Shown here piece by piece: positions 11,632-21,022 of a stretch of DNA of 64,000 nt. This DNA is from Microvirga brassicacearum (GTDB taxonomy: Bacteria > Pseudomonadota > Alphaproteobacteria > Rhizobiales > Beijerinckiaceae). A model generated the notes under the pieces. That model was given only the letters and a program-made list of their open reading frames with translations, was not told the origin of the DNA and searched no databases. Position 1 is the first letter of the stretch; the number at the start of each line of letters is the position of its first letter. The stretch covers positions 447,237 to 511,236 of the forward strand of contig NZ_VCMV01000013.1 of NCBI RefSeq assembly GCF_008757455.1, read 5' to 3'. A program made the translations under genes and the position numbers.

Positions 11632-12471
11632 ATGAACCGTCCCCCGCTTCTTTGGAAATTCTACATTGCGGCGTTCTATATCTTTCTGTTCGCGCCGCTC
11701 GTGGCCGTGGCCGTGTTCGCCTTCAACGCGAGCCCGTTTCCTTCGCCGCCATGGCGCGGCTTCACACTGGAGTGGTTCACCGGAACCGCCGCCGTGTTCG
11801 GAAAGCCCGGTGTGCTGCAGGATCCGATCTGGCTCACCACCATCGGCAACTCGCTCAAGGTGGCACTCCCCGTAGCCCTGCTTGCCGTCGTCATCGGCAC
11901 CGTCAATGCGTGGCTGCTGGAGCGCGCGCAGTTTCCCGGCAAAACGTTCCTCGCCATGATGATGCTGTGGCCGCTCGTCATTCCGGGCGTCGTGCTCGGC
12001 ATCTCGATCCTGGCCTTCTTCTCCCGCGTCGCGAACACGCTCGAAGACTGGCTTCAGATGGATCTCGACCCGTTGCGCCCTGGTCTGTCGCTGGTGGTGC
12101 TCGGACAATTGTCGTTCATCTTGTCCATCTCTACGCTGATCATCGCAGCGCGGCTGCGCAAATTCGATCGCTCGCTCGAGGAGGCCGCCTTCGATCTCGG
12201 CGCCAGTCGCGCGCGCGTCCTGCGCACGATCACGCTGCCTTTCCTCCGCCCCGCTCTGGTGGGCGCCGGCCTCGTGGCGCTCCTCATGTCGTTTGAGAAT
12301 TTCAACACGACGCTGATGCTCGTCGGCTCCGACGCGCCCCTGCCGATCACCATGTACGGTCAGATGCGCGAGGGCGCGACGCCCGCGATCAACGCCGTCA
12401 GCCTGCTGGTCATGCTGGCCGTCGGCGGAATCGCGAGCCTGTTCGCGCTGACGTCGAAGTCGCAGTCGTAA
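11632..12471 (+). CDS. ABC transporter permease, PotC type
   Basis: Second inner-membrane permease of the polyamine-type importer, 279 residues. It opens with a membrane helix (IAAFYIFLFAPLVAVAVFAF) and carries an EAA loop, EEAAFDLGASRARVLRTITL. It is the last gene of the operon. It ends 12 nt from the stop of the convergent dipeptidase, with a shared hairpin across the junction. Confidence 0.92.
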   Translation: MNRPPLLWKFYIAAFYIFLFAPLVAVAVFAFNASPFPSPPWRGFTLEWFTGTAAVFGKPGVLQDPIWLTTIGNSLKVALPVALLAVVIGTVNAWLLERAQFPGKTFLAMMMLWPLVIPGVVLGISILAFFSRVANTLEDWLQMDLDPLRPGLSLVVLGQLSFILSISTLIIAARLRKFDRSLEEAAFDLGASRARVLRTITLPFLRPALVGAGLVALLMSFENFNTTLMLVGSDAPLPITMYGQMREGATPAINAVSLLVMLAVGGIASLFALTSKSQS

Positions 12472-12484
12472 GACGCCTGCGACT
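12458..12484. terminator. Hairpin between convergent permease and dipeptidase genes
   Basis: AGTCGCAG and CTGCGACT form a perfect 8-bp stem spanning the permease stop and the dipeptidase stop. Neither side has a U-tract, so it may act as a bidirectional roadblock or as 3'-end protection rather than a classic terminator. Confidence 0.4.
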
Positions 12485-13551
12485 CACTGACCCCAGGTGC
12501 GCTCCAGAACGTTGACCCAGTTCTCATAGCAGAGCTTGCGCAGGGTCGCCTCGTCATAGCCATGCCGGCGCATTGCATCCACGAGACGGGGGAGGCCGGC
12601 GACATCGCCGATCTCGGCCGGAATGGTCGCACCGTCGAAATCGGATCCTAGCCCGACGCCGTCGACGCCCACATGCTCGATCAGATGATCCATATGGCGG
12701 ATCATCTCCTCGAGAGGCGTGTGCTCGTTGCGTCGTCCATCGGAGCGGATGAAGGAGGTCGCGAAATTGACGCCGACCATGCCCTTGCTCTCGCGGATGG
12801 CGGCGAGCTGCTTGTCGAGCAGGTTGCGCGAATGCGGGCTGATCACGTGCGCGTTGGAATGGGTCGCGACAAGCGGCGCATCCGAAATTCTCGCCACATC
12901 CCAGAAGCCCTTCTCGTTCAGATGCGAGAGGTCGATCATGATCTTGCGCTGGTTGCAGGCGCGGATCAGTTCGCGGCCGAGATCCGTCAGGCCGGGTCCC
13001 GTATCGGGGCCGGAGGGATAGCGGAAAGGGACGCCGTGACCGAAAATGTTCGAGCGGCTCCAGACCGGCCCGATCGACCGCAGGCCGCTTCCGTAGAGAA
13101 CGTCGAGCAGATGGAAGTCGGGATCGATTCCCTCCGCGCCTTCGATATGCAGGATCGTGGCGAGTGTGCCGGTCTTGATGCAATTGCGGATGTCCGCTGC
13201 TGTCCGGCAAACCTTCACCTCGCCCTTCGATGCGCGCTCGATGCGCAGCAACAGGGCAGCCATGTGGATCGTCACCTGCTGGCTTGGTGCCAGTTCAAGC
13301 TCGGACGGGAGCGGGATGTCGTATTGGGGTTTCGCCATCATGTCGTCGATGTCGGGCCCCGTTCCTTGCGACGACACGTAGACGGCAAAGAAACCGCCGA
13401 CGAAACCGCCCTGTCTCATGCGCGGCAAATCGAGATGGCCGAGGTTGTCGCCTTCGAGAAAGTCGCGCTCCGGATGCGCCTTTCCGCGGATCAACCGCAG
13501 GAGGACGTCGTTGTGGCCGTCGAAGACTGGCATCAGATCTGAGCGTGACAT
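12484..13551 (-). CDS. Membrane dipeptidase (M19 family zinc peptidase)
   Basis: Zinc-dependent dipeptidase of 355 residues. Metal-binding features of the renal-dipeptidase family are visible: DGHNDV at residues 10-15 (His-x-Asp), the bridging Glu in HIEGAEG, the DLSHLNEKG segment and VATHSNAH. No signal peptide is apparent, so it is probably cytosolic despite the family name. It is the last gene of a minus-strand operon encoding a complete peptide ABC importer. The inference is that imported dipeptides are hydrolysed by this enzyme. Confidence 0.92.
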   Translation of the reverse strand: MSRSDLMPVFDGHNDVLLRLIRGKAHPERDFLEGDNLGHLDLPRMRQGGFVGGFFAVYVSSQGTGPDIDDMMAKPQYDIPLPSELELAPSQQVTIHMAALLLRIERASKGEVKVCRTAADIRNCIKTGTLATILHIEGAEGIDPDFHLLDVLYGSGLRSIGPVWSRSNIFGHGVPFRYPSGPDTGPGLTDLGRELIRACNQRKIMIDLSHLNEKGFWDVARISDAPLVATHSNAHVISPHSRNLLDKQLAAIRESKGMVGVNFATSFIRSDGRRNEHTPLEEMIRHMDHLIEHVGVDGVGLGSDFDGATIPAEIGDVAGLPRLVDAMRRHGYDEATLRKLCYENWVNVLERTWGQ

Positions 13552-13587
13552 GTGTGCACCAAATACGAAGGAACGATGTGGAAGAGT

Positions 13588-14370
13588 TCAGACGAGGACG
13601 GGTTCGACGCCGTCGCGCGCAAAGCCCTGACTCGCTTGAATCAACGCGCGCGTATATTCGTTCGCAGCCTGGCCTGAGCGCAAGGCCGCTGCCGTTGTTT
13701 CTTCAACGGCCTCGCCCTGTCGCATGACGAGAAGGCGGTCGCACAGATGCGCCACCACCGCCAGATCATGGCTGACCAGCACATAAGTCAGGCCGAGCCT
13801 GACGCGCAATTCGTCGAGCAGATTGAGCACTTCCGCCTGAACCGATGCATCGAGGGCCGAGGTCGGCTCGTCGAGGAGCAGAATTTTCGGCCGCAGGATC
13901 AGCGCGCGCGCGATCGCGATGCGCTGGCGCTGTCCGCCGGAGAGCTGATGCGGATAGCGAAAGCGGAACGACGGCCCGAGCCCGACCTCGCGCAGCGCTT
14001 CGAGAATGCGCGCCTCCGCATTTTTTTCGCCATGGATGGCAAGAGGCTCGGACAGCGTGCGGTCAACCGTGTGCCGGGGGTGAAGCGACGCATAGGGGTC
14101 CTGAAACACCATCTGGGCGGTGCGGTAGAAGGATTTGTCGCGGGGAGATTTCACCGCCTGGCCGTTTACCATCACGCGCCCGCCCGAAATCGGCGCAAGC
14201 CCGCAGACGGCGCGCAAGACCGTGGACTTGCCGGAGCCGGATTCGCCCACAAGGCCAAAGGAGGCGCCGGGTTCGACGTGGAAGCTGACGTCCTTGACCG
14301 CATCGACGCGCAAGCGTCCGGTGCCGAAGACGACGGAGAGATTCTGGATATCGAGCATCGGTTCCGTCAT
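13588..14370 (-). CDS. Peptide ABC transporter ATP-binding protein (DppF/OppF type)
   Basis: Cytoplasmic ATPase subunit of 260 residues with Walker [10 protein letters not shown], signature LSGGQRQRI and Walker [13 protein letters not shown]. It is shorter than many OppF proteins (about 320-330 aa) because the C-terminal oligopeptide-transporter extension is reduced. Its start overlaps the stop of the upstream DppD-type gene by 4 nt. It pairs with that subunit to drive dipeptide import. Confidence 0.93.
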   Translation of the reverse strand: MTEPMLDIQNLSVVFGTGRLRVDAVKDVSFHVEPGASFGLVGESGSGKSTVLRAVCGLAPISGGRVMVNGQAVKSPRDKSFYRTAQMVFQDPYASLHPRHTVDRTLSEPLAIHGEKNAEARILEALREVGLGPSFRFRYPHQLSGGQRQRIAIARALILRPKILLLDEPTSALDASVQAEVLNLLDELRVRLGLTYVLVSHDLAVVAHLCDRLLVMRQGEAVEETTAAALRSGQAANEYTRALIQASQGFARDGVEPVLV

Positions 14371-15203
14371 AGCGCCCAGGCCGGATCGCGGTTGAGGGTC
14401 GGCAGCGGGCGAATGTCGTCCTTCAGTTTCGGAAGGCAGTTCATGAGCCCTTGCGTGTAGGGATGCTTGGCCTCGCGAAGGTGCCTTGCCTCAAGCTCCT
14501 CGACCACGTGGCCTGCATACATGACAAGCACGCGGTCACAGAAGGACGAGACGAGCTTGAGGTCGTGCGAGATGAAGATCAAGCCCATGCCGCGTTCCGC
14601 CACCAGCTCATCGAGAATGCGCAGGACTTCCATCTGCACGGTTACGTCGAGGGCGGAGGTGGGTTCGTCGGCAATCAGCATGTCGGGGTCGGTGACCAGC
14701 ATCATGGCGATCATCGCCCGCTGCCCCATTCCGCCCGAAACCTCGTGCGGATAGAGACTGAAGACGCGCGACGGATCCCGCATCTTCACGGCCTCCAGCA
14801 TTGCAAGTGTCTTGTCGCGGGCTTCCCCGCGGCTCGCCTTGCGATGCGCCTGATAGGCCTCGATGATCTGCTCGCCGATGGTCATGACCGGATTGAGCGA
14901 ATATTTCGGGTCCTGCATCACCATGGAAATCCGCCCACCGCGCAACGTCCGCAACGTGCGCTTCGAGGCGGTCAGCAGATCGATCCCGTCGAATGTCAGG
15001 CGCTTCGCAACGACCTCGCCAGGCGGAGGCGTGAGACCCAGGATGGCACGGCCGGTCTGCGATTTGCCGGAGCCGGATTCGCCCACGATACCGAGCCGCT
15101 CGTGACCGAGCTGGAACGAGACGCCGCGGACGGCTTCGACGATGCCGGTGCGAAGATGAAAACGGACGCGAAGGTCCTCGACCTCGAGAAGGGGCTTTGT
15201 CAT
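14367..15203 (-). CDS. Peptide ABC transporter ATP-binding protein (DppD/OppD type)
   Basis: Cytoplasmic ATPase subunit of 278 residues. Walker A is GESGSGKSQ with Gln in place of the usual Thr/Ser after the lysine pair. The signature reads VSGGMGQRA instead of the common LSGGQRQR, a variation typical of OppD-side subunits. Walker B is [12 protein letters not shown]. The C-terminus has the short peptide-transporter tail (HPYTQGLMNCLP). It is translationally coupled by 4-nt overlaps to both neighbours. Confidence 0.93.
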   Translation of the reverse strand: MTKPLLEVEDLRVRFHLRTGIVEAVRGVSFQLGHERLGIVGESGSGKSQTGRAILGLTPPPGEVVAKRLTFDGIDLLTASKRTLRTLRGGRISMVMQDPKYSLNPVMTIGEQIIEAYQAHRKASRGEARDKTLAMLEAVKMRDPSRVFSLYPHEVSGGMGQRAMIAMMLVTDPDMLIADEPTSALDVTVQMEVLRILDELVAERGMGLIFISHDLKLVSSFCDRVLVMYAGHVVEELEARHLREAKHPYTQGLMNCLPKLKDDIRPLPTLNRDPAWAL

Positions 15204-16132
15204 TTGGCGGCCTTCGGATCGAGCACGTCGCGCAAGCCGTCGCCGAGCAGGTTAAAGCCGAGGCTGACCACGAAGATCGCGGCGCCCGGCATGGCGGCGA
15301 CCCACCATTGATCGATGAGATAGTTGCGGCCGGTCGCGACCATCGCGCCCCATTCGGGCATCGGTGGCTGTGCGCCAAGTCCCAGGAAGCCGAGGCCCGC
15401 GGCGGTCAGGATGATGCCCGCCATGTCGAGCGTCACGCGCACGATCAGCGACGAGAGGCAGAGCGGCACCACGTGACCGAGGATGATCCGCGGCGTCGAT
15501 GCACCCTGCAGCTTCACGGCCGCGATGAAATCGCTGTTGCGGATCGTCAGCGTCTCGGCGCGCGCGATGCGGGCGTAGGGCGGCCACGACGTGATGGCGA
15601 TGGCGATGATGGCGTTGTCGATTCCCGGACCTAGAGCGGCGACGAAAGCCAGTGCGAGGATAAGGCGCGGAAACGCCAGGAAGATATCGGTGATGCGCAT
15701 CAGCACCGTGTCGACCCAGCCGCCGAGATAACCCGCGACCGTGCCCATGGCGAGGCCGATCGGCGTGGCGATGATCGCCACCAGCATGACGACCCACAGG
15801 GTCGTGCGCGAGCCATAGACGACGCGCGAAAAGATGTCGCGCGCCAGGTCGTCGGTGCCAAACCAGTGAGCAGCGCTCGGCGGAAGCAGCCGCTCGGTGC
15901 GCAGATTGCCGCCGATGATCGGCGAGTAGGGTGCGATCAGGTCGGCGAAGATCGCGACCAGAATCAACAGCAGCACGACGCCGAGGCCAAGGACCGCGAG
16001 CGGGTTCTTCGAGAACGCGCGCCAGCCGAGATAGAAGCGGCCGAGGCGCGCCTGCCAACGCGAGGCGGGTTCAGGAGATAACAACCAGGCGCGGGCGCCC
16101 GACGGCTGTTGCACAAGCGGAGCGCCGGTCAT
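15200..16132 (-). CDS. Peptide ABC transporter permease (DppC type)
   Basis: Inner-membrane permease of 310 residues. An N-terminal cytoplasmic stretch of about 40 residues precedes the first helix (NPLAVLGLGVVLLLILVAIF). The periplasmic GTDDLARDIFSRVVYGSR segment is a hallmark of DppC/OppC proteins. Four-nucleotide overlaps link it to dppB-type and dppD-type neighbours. Confidence 0.93.
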   Translation of the reverse strand: MTGAPLVQQPSGARAWLLSPEPASRWQARLGRFYLGWRAFSKNPLAVLGLGVVLLLILVAIFADLIAPYSPIIGGNLRTERLLPPSAAHWFGTDDLARDIFSRVVYGSRTTLWVVMLVAIIATPIGLAMGTVAGYLGGWVDTVLMRITDIFLAFPRLILALAFVAALGPGIDNAIIAIAITSWPPYARIARAETLTIRNSDFIAAVKLQGASTPRIILGHVVPLCLSSLIVRVTLDMAGIILTAAGLGFLGLGAQPPMPEWGAMVATGRNYLIDQWWVAAMPGAAIFVVSLGFNLLGDGLRDVLDPKAAK

Positions 16133-17190
16133 CGGCGGGTCCTCGGATCGAGCAGGTGATAGAGCAGGTCGGAGAGAAGGTTCAGGAGCACGAAGACGGT
16201 TCCGATAATGAGCGTTCCGCCGAGCACCGCATTCATGTCGGCATTCTGCAGCGAATTGGTGATGTACTGACCGAGCCCCGGCCAGGCGAAGACCGTTTCG
16301 GTCAACACCGACCCTTCGAGCAGGTTGGCATAGGAGAGCGCGATCACTGTGACCAGCGGGACGGCGGCGTTGCGCAGGGCGTGGCGCCAGATCACCCGGA
16401 TCTCCGACAAGCCCTTCACCCGCGCGGCGATCACGTATTCTTGCGCCAGCTCATTCAGCATGAAAGAACGCGTCATGCGGCTGATATAGGCAAGCGAGAA
16501 ATAGCCGAGCAGGCAGGCGGGAAGCGCCACGTGCGAGACGGCGTTCCAGAACGCATCCATCTGCCCCTGCATCAGCGTGTCGATGAGAACGACGCCGGTC
16601 ACAGGCGTGTAGAGATACGAATAGGTGACGTCGAGGCGTCCCGGTCCTTCGACCCAGCCGAGTTTGGCGTAGAACAGCAAAAGGCCCATGAGCCCGAGCC
16701 AGAAGATCGGCACCGAATAGCCGACGAGGCCGAGCAGCCGAACGAGCTGGTCGATCCAGCTTCCGCGTCTGACCGCGGCGAGAACGCCGAGCGGAACGCC
16801 GACGAATACGCCGATCAACGTGCCGAGCGTCGCCAGTTCGAGCGTCGCCGGAAAGGTGTTCATGATGTCGGTCATCACCGGATTGGTGGTGAGCACCGAA
16901 TTGCCGAAATCACCGGTGACGGCTTTCTTCACGTAGATCACGAACTGCTCGGCAAGCGGACGATCGAGGCCGAGCTCCTGCCTTGCGCGCTCATAGACAT
17001 GCGGTGGCGCGCGGTCGCCGACAATTGCCAGCACCGGATCGATCGGCACGACGCGGCCGATGAAGAAGGTGACGGCAATCAGACCGAGCAGGGTCGTCGC
17101 CAGCACCAGAATGAATTTGACCGTTTTTGTAAGCAAGAAGCGGAGGGCACCGGCGTGCCCTCCGCCCCGAATCATGGTTGCAGAAGCCAT
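16129..17190 (-). CDS. Peptide ABC transporter permease (DppB type)
   Basis: Inner-membrane permease of about 353 residues with the N-terminal membrane helix and VDPVLA-like region typical of DppB/OppB, and the YVIAARVKGLSEIRVIWRHA coupling loop. The ATG at 17190 lies 7 nt after the binding-protein stop and is preferred. A longer in-frame reading overlaps that gene, and a further ATG at 17175 is possible. It partners with the DppC-type subunit. Confidence 0.9.
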   Translation of the reverse strand: MASATMIRGGGHAGALRFLLTKTVKFILVLATTLLGLIAVTFFIGRVVPIDPVLAIVGDRAPPHVYERARQELGLDRPLAEQFVIYVKKAVTGDFGNSVLTTNPVMTDIMNTFPATLELATLGTLIGVFVGVPLGVLAAVRRGSWIDQLVRLLGLVGYSVPIFWLGLMGLLLFYAKLGWVEGPGRLDVTYSYLYTPVTGVVLIDTLMQGQMDAFWNAVSHVALPACLLGYFSLAYISRMTRSFMLNELAQEYVIAARVKGLSEIRVIWRHALRNAAVPLVTVIALSYANLLEGSVLTETVFAWPGLGQYITNSLQNADMNAVLGGTLIIGTVFVLLNLLSDLLYHLLDPRTRR

Positions 17191-17197
17191 TGAAAAA

Positions 17198-18790
17198 TTA
17201 GTTCTTCTTGGCTTGAGCGACGCTGTTCGTATCAAACGACGGACCAATTACGATGCCGTCGACATTCTTGCGGGAGGCCATAACCTCGATCTCCTGCAGC
17301 ATGATGACAAACGGGCCATTGTCCAGAACTGCCTGCTGCAGGTCCTTGTACATGGCAGCTCGCTTCTCGGCGTCCTTTTCAAGAACCGCCGCGCGCGTCT
17401 GCGTGGTCAGCGGACCCGGATCCCAGGCATTGCGCCATGCGAGAGGCTTGGCCTTGGCACCGTCCGAGTTGTCGTCGTTCGCCGCGAAAGTGTCAGCGTT
17501 GGTGTTCGGGTCCTGATAGTCGGGTCCCCAGCGGCCGATATAGATGTCGTGCTGGCGAGCGCGGTACTTGGTCAGCGTCTGCTTGCCGTCGCCGGGAATG
17601 ATCTCCAGCTTCACGCCGGCTTGCGCGAAGGTCTGCTGGATAGCCTGCGCCATTCCGGTCGTGTCCGCCGTGGAACGAGTGTCCATCGTCACCGTGAAAC
17701 CGTCCTTCAGGCCAGCCTTGGCGAGAAGTTCCTTCGCCTTGGCGACGTCGAGCTTGTACTGGTTCTCATTGATGGCACCGAGGAAGCCCTTCGGCAGGAA
17801 GGCCTGGTGCACCTCCGCCTGGTTCTTCATGATCGTGTCGGCGATTGCCGAATAATCGACCAGGTACTTCAGCGCCTGCCGCACTTCAGGCTTGGCGAGG
17901 TTCGGGTTCTTCTGGTTCAGTCCGAGATACCAGACGCCGCCCTTCGGTCCAGACGCGACCTTGATGTCGGTGTTTGTCGAGAGAGCTTTCAGCTCTTCCG
18001 GGTTGAGATTGCGCGCCACGTCCACGTCGCCCTTTTCGAGAAGCAGGCGCTGCGTCGCGGTCTCCTTGATGTGGCGATAAATGACCCGTGCAAGCGGGGT
18101 CTTCTTTTCGAAGTGCGGGTTGCGCTCGAGGACGACGACCTCGTTGGCCTTCCAATCGCGGATCGAAAAGGGGCCCGAGCCCGCATAGTGCGTCTTGAGC
18201 CAGCCATAACCCAGGTCGCCGTCCTTTTCGTTCTGCATCACGAGCTTCTTGTCGACCACGGAGGCGACCGTCGACGTCATGCAATAGAGGACGAAGGTGG
18301 GCGCGTAGGCCTTGTCGAGCTCGACCGTGACGTCGTTGCCCGAAGCCTTGATCTTGTCCTTCACATTGTCCTTGGTCAGGCCGAACTGGCCGAGGATGAA
18401 GGCCGGGGACTTGTCGAGGAGCACGGCGCGCTGCAGCGAGAAAGCCACGTCTTCCGCCGTCAACGGATTGCCCGACGCGAACTTCTTGTTCGGACGGATC
18501 TTGAACGTGAAGGTCTTGCCGTCCGGCGACACGGTCCAGGACTCGGCGACTTCACCGTAGATCTTCGAGACGTCCTTGTAATCGTAGTTGATCAAGCGCT
18601 CATAGGTATTGCCGGCGATTTCGGACGCTGTGAACTCGAAAATTTCGGCCGGGTCGAGCGAGATGATGTCATCGATCGTCCAGGCTTGGACCAGGGTGTC
18701 CGGCGGCGTCGCGGCCTGAACGGCGGAGAATGATGTCGCCATGGTCACCACCATGGCTGCCGACATCAGAAATTTTGGCATGTGTTTCAT
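17198..18790 (-). CDS. Dipeptide/oligopeptide ABC transporter substrate-binding protein
   Basis: Periplasmic binding protein of 530 residues (SBP family 5). A Sec signal peptide covers about residues 1-26 (FLMSAAMVVTMATSFSAVQA). The body carries ERLINYDYKD, the TFKIRPNKKFASG segment and other family 5 hallmarks. The ATG at 18790 is chosen because GAGGGA lies about 9 nt upstream and the signal peptide begins there; the open frame continues 147 codons further without protein features. The leader holds a small 5-bp hairpin at 18808-18822. It is the first gene of the dipeptide importer operon and divergent from argH. Confidence 0.93.
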   Translation of the reverse strand: MKHMPKFLMSAAMVVTMATSFSAVQAATPPDTLVQAWTIDDIISLDPAEIFEFTASEIAGNTYERLINYDYKDVSKIYGEVAESWTVSPDGKTFTFKIRPNKKFASGNPLTAEDVAFSLQRAVLLDKSPAFILGQFGLTKDNVKDKIKASGNDVTVELDKAYAPTFVLYCMTSTVASVVDKKLVMQNEKDGDLGYGWLKTHYAGSGPFSIRDWKANEVVVLERNPHFEKKTPLARVIYRHIKETATQRLLLEKGDVDVARNLNPEELKALSTNTDIKVASGPKGGVWYLGLNQKNPNLAKPEVRQALKYLVDYSAIADTIMKNQAEVHQAFLPKGFLGAINENQYKLDVAKAKELLAKAGLKDGFTVTMDTRSTADTTGMAQAIQQTFAQAGVKLEIIPGDGKQTLTKYRARQHDIYIGRWGPDYQDPNTNADTFAANDDNSDGAKAKPLAWRNAWDPGPLTTQTRAAVLEKDAEKRAAMYKDLQQAVLDNGPFVIMLQEIEVMASRKNVDGIVIGPSFDTNSVAQAKKN

Positions 18791-19024
18791 GTGACCGAGT
18801 CCCTCACGGCGCTCAGGGCGCCTTTTGTGCGTTCGTATGAATACAAATCGCACAGGTTCTGTCGAGTCTCTCAACTGGTTTTGAAGTGGTAAACTTGAGC
18901 GCAGGGTGGTCAACTTGCGGGCAGCGTCATTCGCTTGGCGGCCGCATCCGGGCCGGCGGGCTTGGCCTGCGCAGGTCAAGTGTGGCAAAGGCAAAGCGCA
19001 ACGACTGCATCGGGTGAGGACAAA

Positions 19025-20425
19025 GTGCCAGAAGAAACCAGCAAGCCGGCGGCCAATTCCATGTGGGGTGGACGCTTCTCGTCGACGCCGAGCGCGCTCA
19101 TGGAAGCCATCAACGCCTCCATCGGCTTCGACAGGCGCCTTGCCGCGCAGGACATCCAGGGTTCTGTCGCTCACAGCGCCATGCTGGCGCGCCAGGGGAT
19201 CATCACCGAGGACGACCGGGCGGCCATCCATGAGGGCCTGCAGCGCGTGCTCGGAGAGATCGAATCCGGGGCGTTTACCTTTTCAACGGCTCTCGAAGAC
19301 ATTCATATGAACGTGGAGAGCCGCCTGCGGGAGATCGTGGGCGATCCGGCGGCCCGGCTCCACACCGCGCGCAGCCGAAACGATCAGGTGGCGGTCGATA
19401 TCCGCCTCTGGGTCCGCGACGCCCATGACCGCACCGACGAGCAATTGACGGCGCTCATGCGGGCGCTTCTGGCCAAGGCGGAGCCGCACGCGGCAACCGT
19501 CATGCCGGGCTTCACGCACCTTCAAAGCGCCCAGCCGGTGACCTTCGGTCATCACCTCATGGCCTATGTGGAGATGTTTGCGCGCGACCGTGGGCGCATC
19601 CGCGATTCCCGCAGGCGTCTCAATGAATGCCCGCTGGGCGCAGGCGCCCTGGCCGGGACCTCGTTCCCGATTGACCGGCATCAGACCGCGACGGCGCTCG
19701 GTTTCGACGGCCCGACCCGCAACTCGCTCGATTCTGTCTCGGATCGCGACAGCCTTCTGGAATTCCTCGCGGCTGCCTCCATCACGGCCATGCACCTGTC
19801 GCGTCTCGCGGAAGAGATCATCTTCTGGATGTCGGCGCCCTTCGGCTTCGTGCGCCTGCCCGACCGCTGGACGACCGGGTCGAGCATGATGCCGCAAAAG
19901 CGCAACCCCGACGCTGCCGAGCTTGTCCGCGGTAAGACGGGAAGGGTCGTCGGGTCGCTGGTCGCTCTGCTGACGGTCATGAAGGGCTTGCCGCTGACCT
20001 ATTCCAAGGACATGCAGGAAGACAAGGAACAGCTTTTCGATGCGGCCGACACCATCGAGATCGTGCTCGCCGCTATGACGGGCATGGTCCAGGATCTCGA
20101 ACCCGTGCCGGAGCGCATGGCGGCGGTTGCCGGCGCCGGTTTCTCGACGGCAACCGACCTCGCCGACTGGCTCGTCCGCAGCCTCAACATCCCGTTCCGC
20201 GACGCCCACCATGTCACGGGGCGCATCGTCTCGGAGGCTGAAAGGCGGGGATGTACCCTGGAGGAATTGCCTCTCGAGGCCATGCAGACGGTCGAGCCGC
20301 GCATTCATCAGGGCATCTATGACGTTCTCGGGGTGGAGAATTCCGTGCGCTCAAGGACGAGCTTCGGCGGCACCTCGCCGACGAATGTTGCAGAGCAGAT
20401 CGCGTGGTGGCGGGAGCGCGTATAA
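19025..20425 (+). CDS. argH: Argininosuccinate lyase
   Basis: Cytosolic enzyme of the last arginine-biosynthesis step, cleaving argininosuccinate to arginine and fumarate. The 466-residue chain has MWGGRFSS at the start, the conserved [16 protein letters not shown] segment and the fumarase/lyase superfamily signature [14 protein letters not shown]. The GTG at 19025 is chosen because GAGGA precedes it by a few nucleotides and it yields the typical short N-terminus; an upstream in-frame ATG at 18935 adds an unlike extension. It stands alone on the plus strand. Confidence 0.95.
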   Translation: MPEETSKPAANSMWGGRFSSTPSALMEAINASIGFDRRLAAQDIQGSVAHSAMLARQGIITEDDRAAIHEGLQRVLGEIESGAFTFSTALEDIHMNVESRLREIVGDPAARLHTARSRNDQVAVDIRLWVRDAHDRTDEQLTALMRALLAKAEPHAATVMPGFTHLQSAQPVTFGHHLMAYVEMFARDRGRIRDSRRRLNECPLGAGALAGTSFPIDRHQTATALGFDGPTRNSLDSVSDRDSLLEFLAAASITAMHLSRLAEEIIFWMSAPFGFVRLPDRWTTGSSMMPQKRNPDAAELVRGKTGRVVGSLVALLTVMKGLPLTYSKDMQEDKEQLFDAADTIEIVLAAMTGMVQDLEPVPERMAAVAGAGFSTATDLADWLVRSLNIPFRDAHHVTGRIVSEAERRGCTLEELPLEAMQTVEPRIHQGIYDVLGVENSVRSRTSFGGTSPTNVAEQIAWWRERV

Positions 20426-20452
20426 CGTTCGCTCAAGGTGCAAGGTCAGCCT

Positions 20453-20481
20453 CTTGATCGGCCGACTTGCGATGTCCATAT
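20453..20481 (+). promoter_or_regulatory. Possible heat-shock (RpoH-type) promoter for hsp20
   Basis: CTTGAT at 20453-20458 and CCATAT at 20476-20481 are separated by 17 nt and lie about 85 nt upstream of the Hsp20 start. This loosely resembles the CTTGAA and CC-AT type elements used by sigma-32 factors. It is one imperfect match found by eye. The remaining 5' leader lacks a clear ribosome-binding site, so RNA-level control is possible. Confidence 0.35.
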
Positions 20482-20565
20482 GGGTATCAGCACCCGCAAG
20501 GGTTGTCTGAGTGCCGCATGAGCGGGCTCAAACCAACGAAGTGCCTCTAACCTCGGGCTTCGAAC

Positions 20566-21000
20566 ATGTCGCGTCAGTCGCCCTTCGGGCATCCGTTTTT
20601 GCTGGGTTTCGACGAGATTGAGCAGGCGCTCGATCGCGTCGCGAAAGCCGGTGGGGACGGTTATCCTCCCTACAACATCGAGCGCTTGGCGCGCACTCCA
20701 AACGATCCAGAGCGTCTCAGGATCACCCTCGCGGTTGCCGGATTTACCCGGGACCAGCTTGAAGTGACCCTAGAGGAAAGCCAGCTCGTGGTCCGGGGTC
20801 GTCAAATCGATGACAAATCGAGGCACTTCCTGCATCGCGGCATCGCCGCCCGTCAGTTTCAGCGTGCATTTCTCCTTGCCGAGGGCATGGAGGTCATGGG
20901 CGCGGATTTGGCGAATGGTCTCTTGTCGATCGACCTTGTCCGGCCCGAGCCGGATCGGATCGTTCGCAAGATCGTCATCGCCTCACCTGACGCCAAGTGA
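20566..21000 (+). CDS. Small heat-shock protein, Hsp20 family (IbpA-like)
   Basis: ATP-independent holdase chaperone that coats unfolding proteins in the cytoplasm. The 144-residue chain contains an N-terminal YPPYNIE segment, an alpha-crystallin domain (about residues 40-130) with LAVAGFTRDQLEV, and the ANGLLSIDLVRPEP signature of class A bacterial Hsp20s. The C-terminal tail is short. It is followed after 22 nt by a DUF1150 gene, a pairing I recall as recurrent in Hyphomicrobiales. The ATG has no strong Shine-Dalgarno sequence. Confidence 0.93.
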   Translation: MSRQSPFGHPFLLGFDEIEQALDRVAKAGGDGYPPYNIERLARTPNDPERLRITLAVAGFTRDQLEVTLEESQLVVRGRQIDDKSRHFLHRGIAARQFQRAFLLAEGMEVMGADLANGLLSIDLVRPEPDRIVRKIVIASPDAK

Positions 21001-21022
21001 CGCTGCCGCGAAGGAGAAGGAC

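Noticed and set aside
15931..18733. Two long plus-strand open frames opposite the dipeptide importer genes
   Set aside because: They mirror the minus-strand importer genes in high-GC DNA, have Arg/Asp-rich low-complexity translations and no family features.
20482..20565. ROSE RNA thermometer in the hsp20 leader
   Set aside because: The hairpin near the start codon has a mismatch-rich stem and no clear anti-Shine-Dalgarno pairing.
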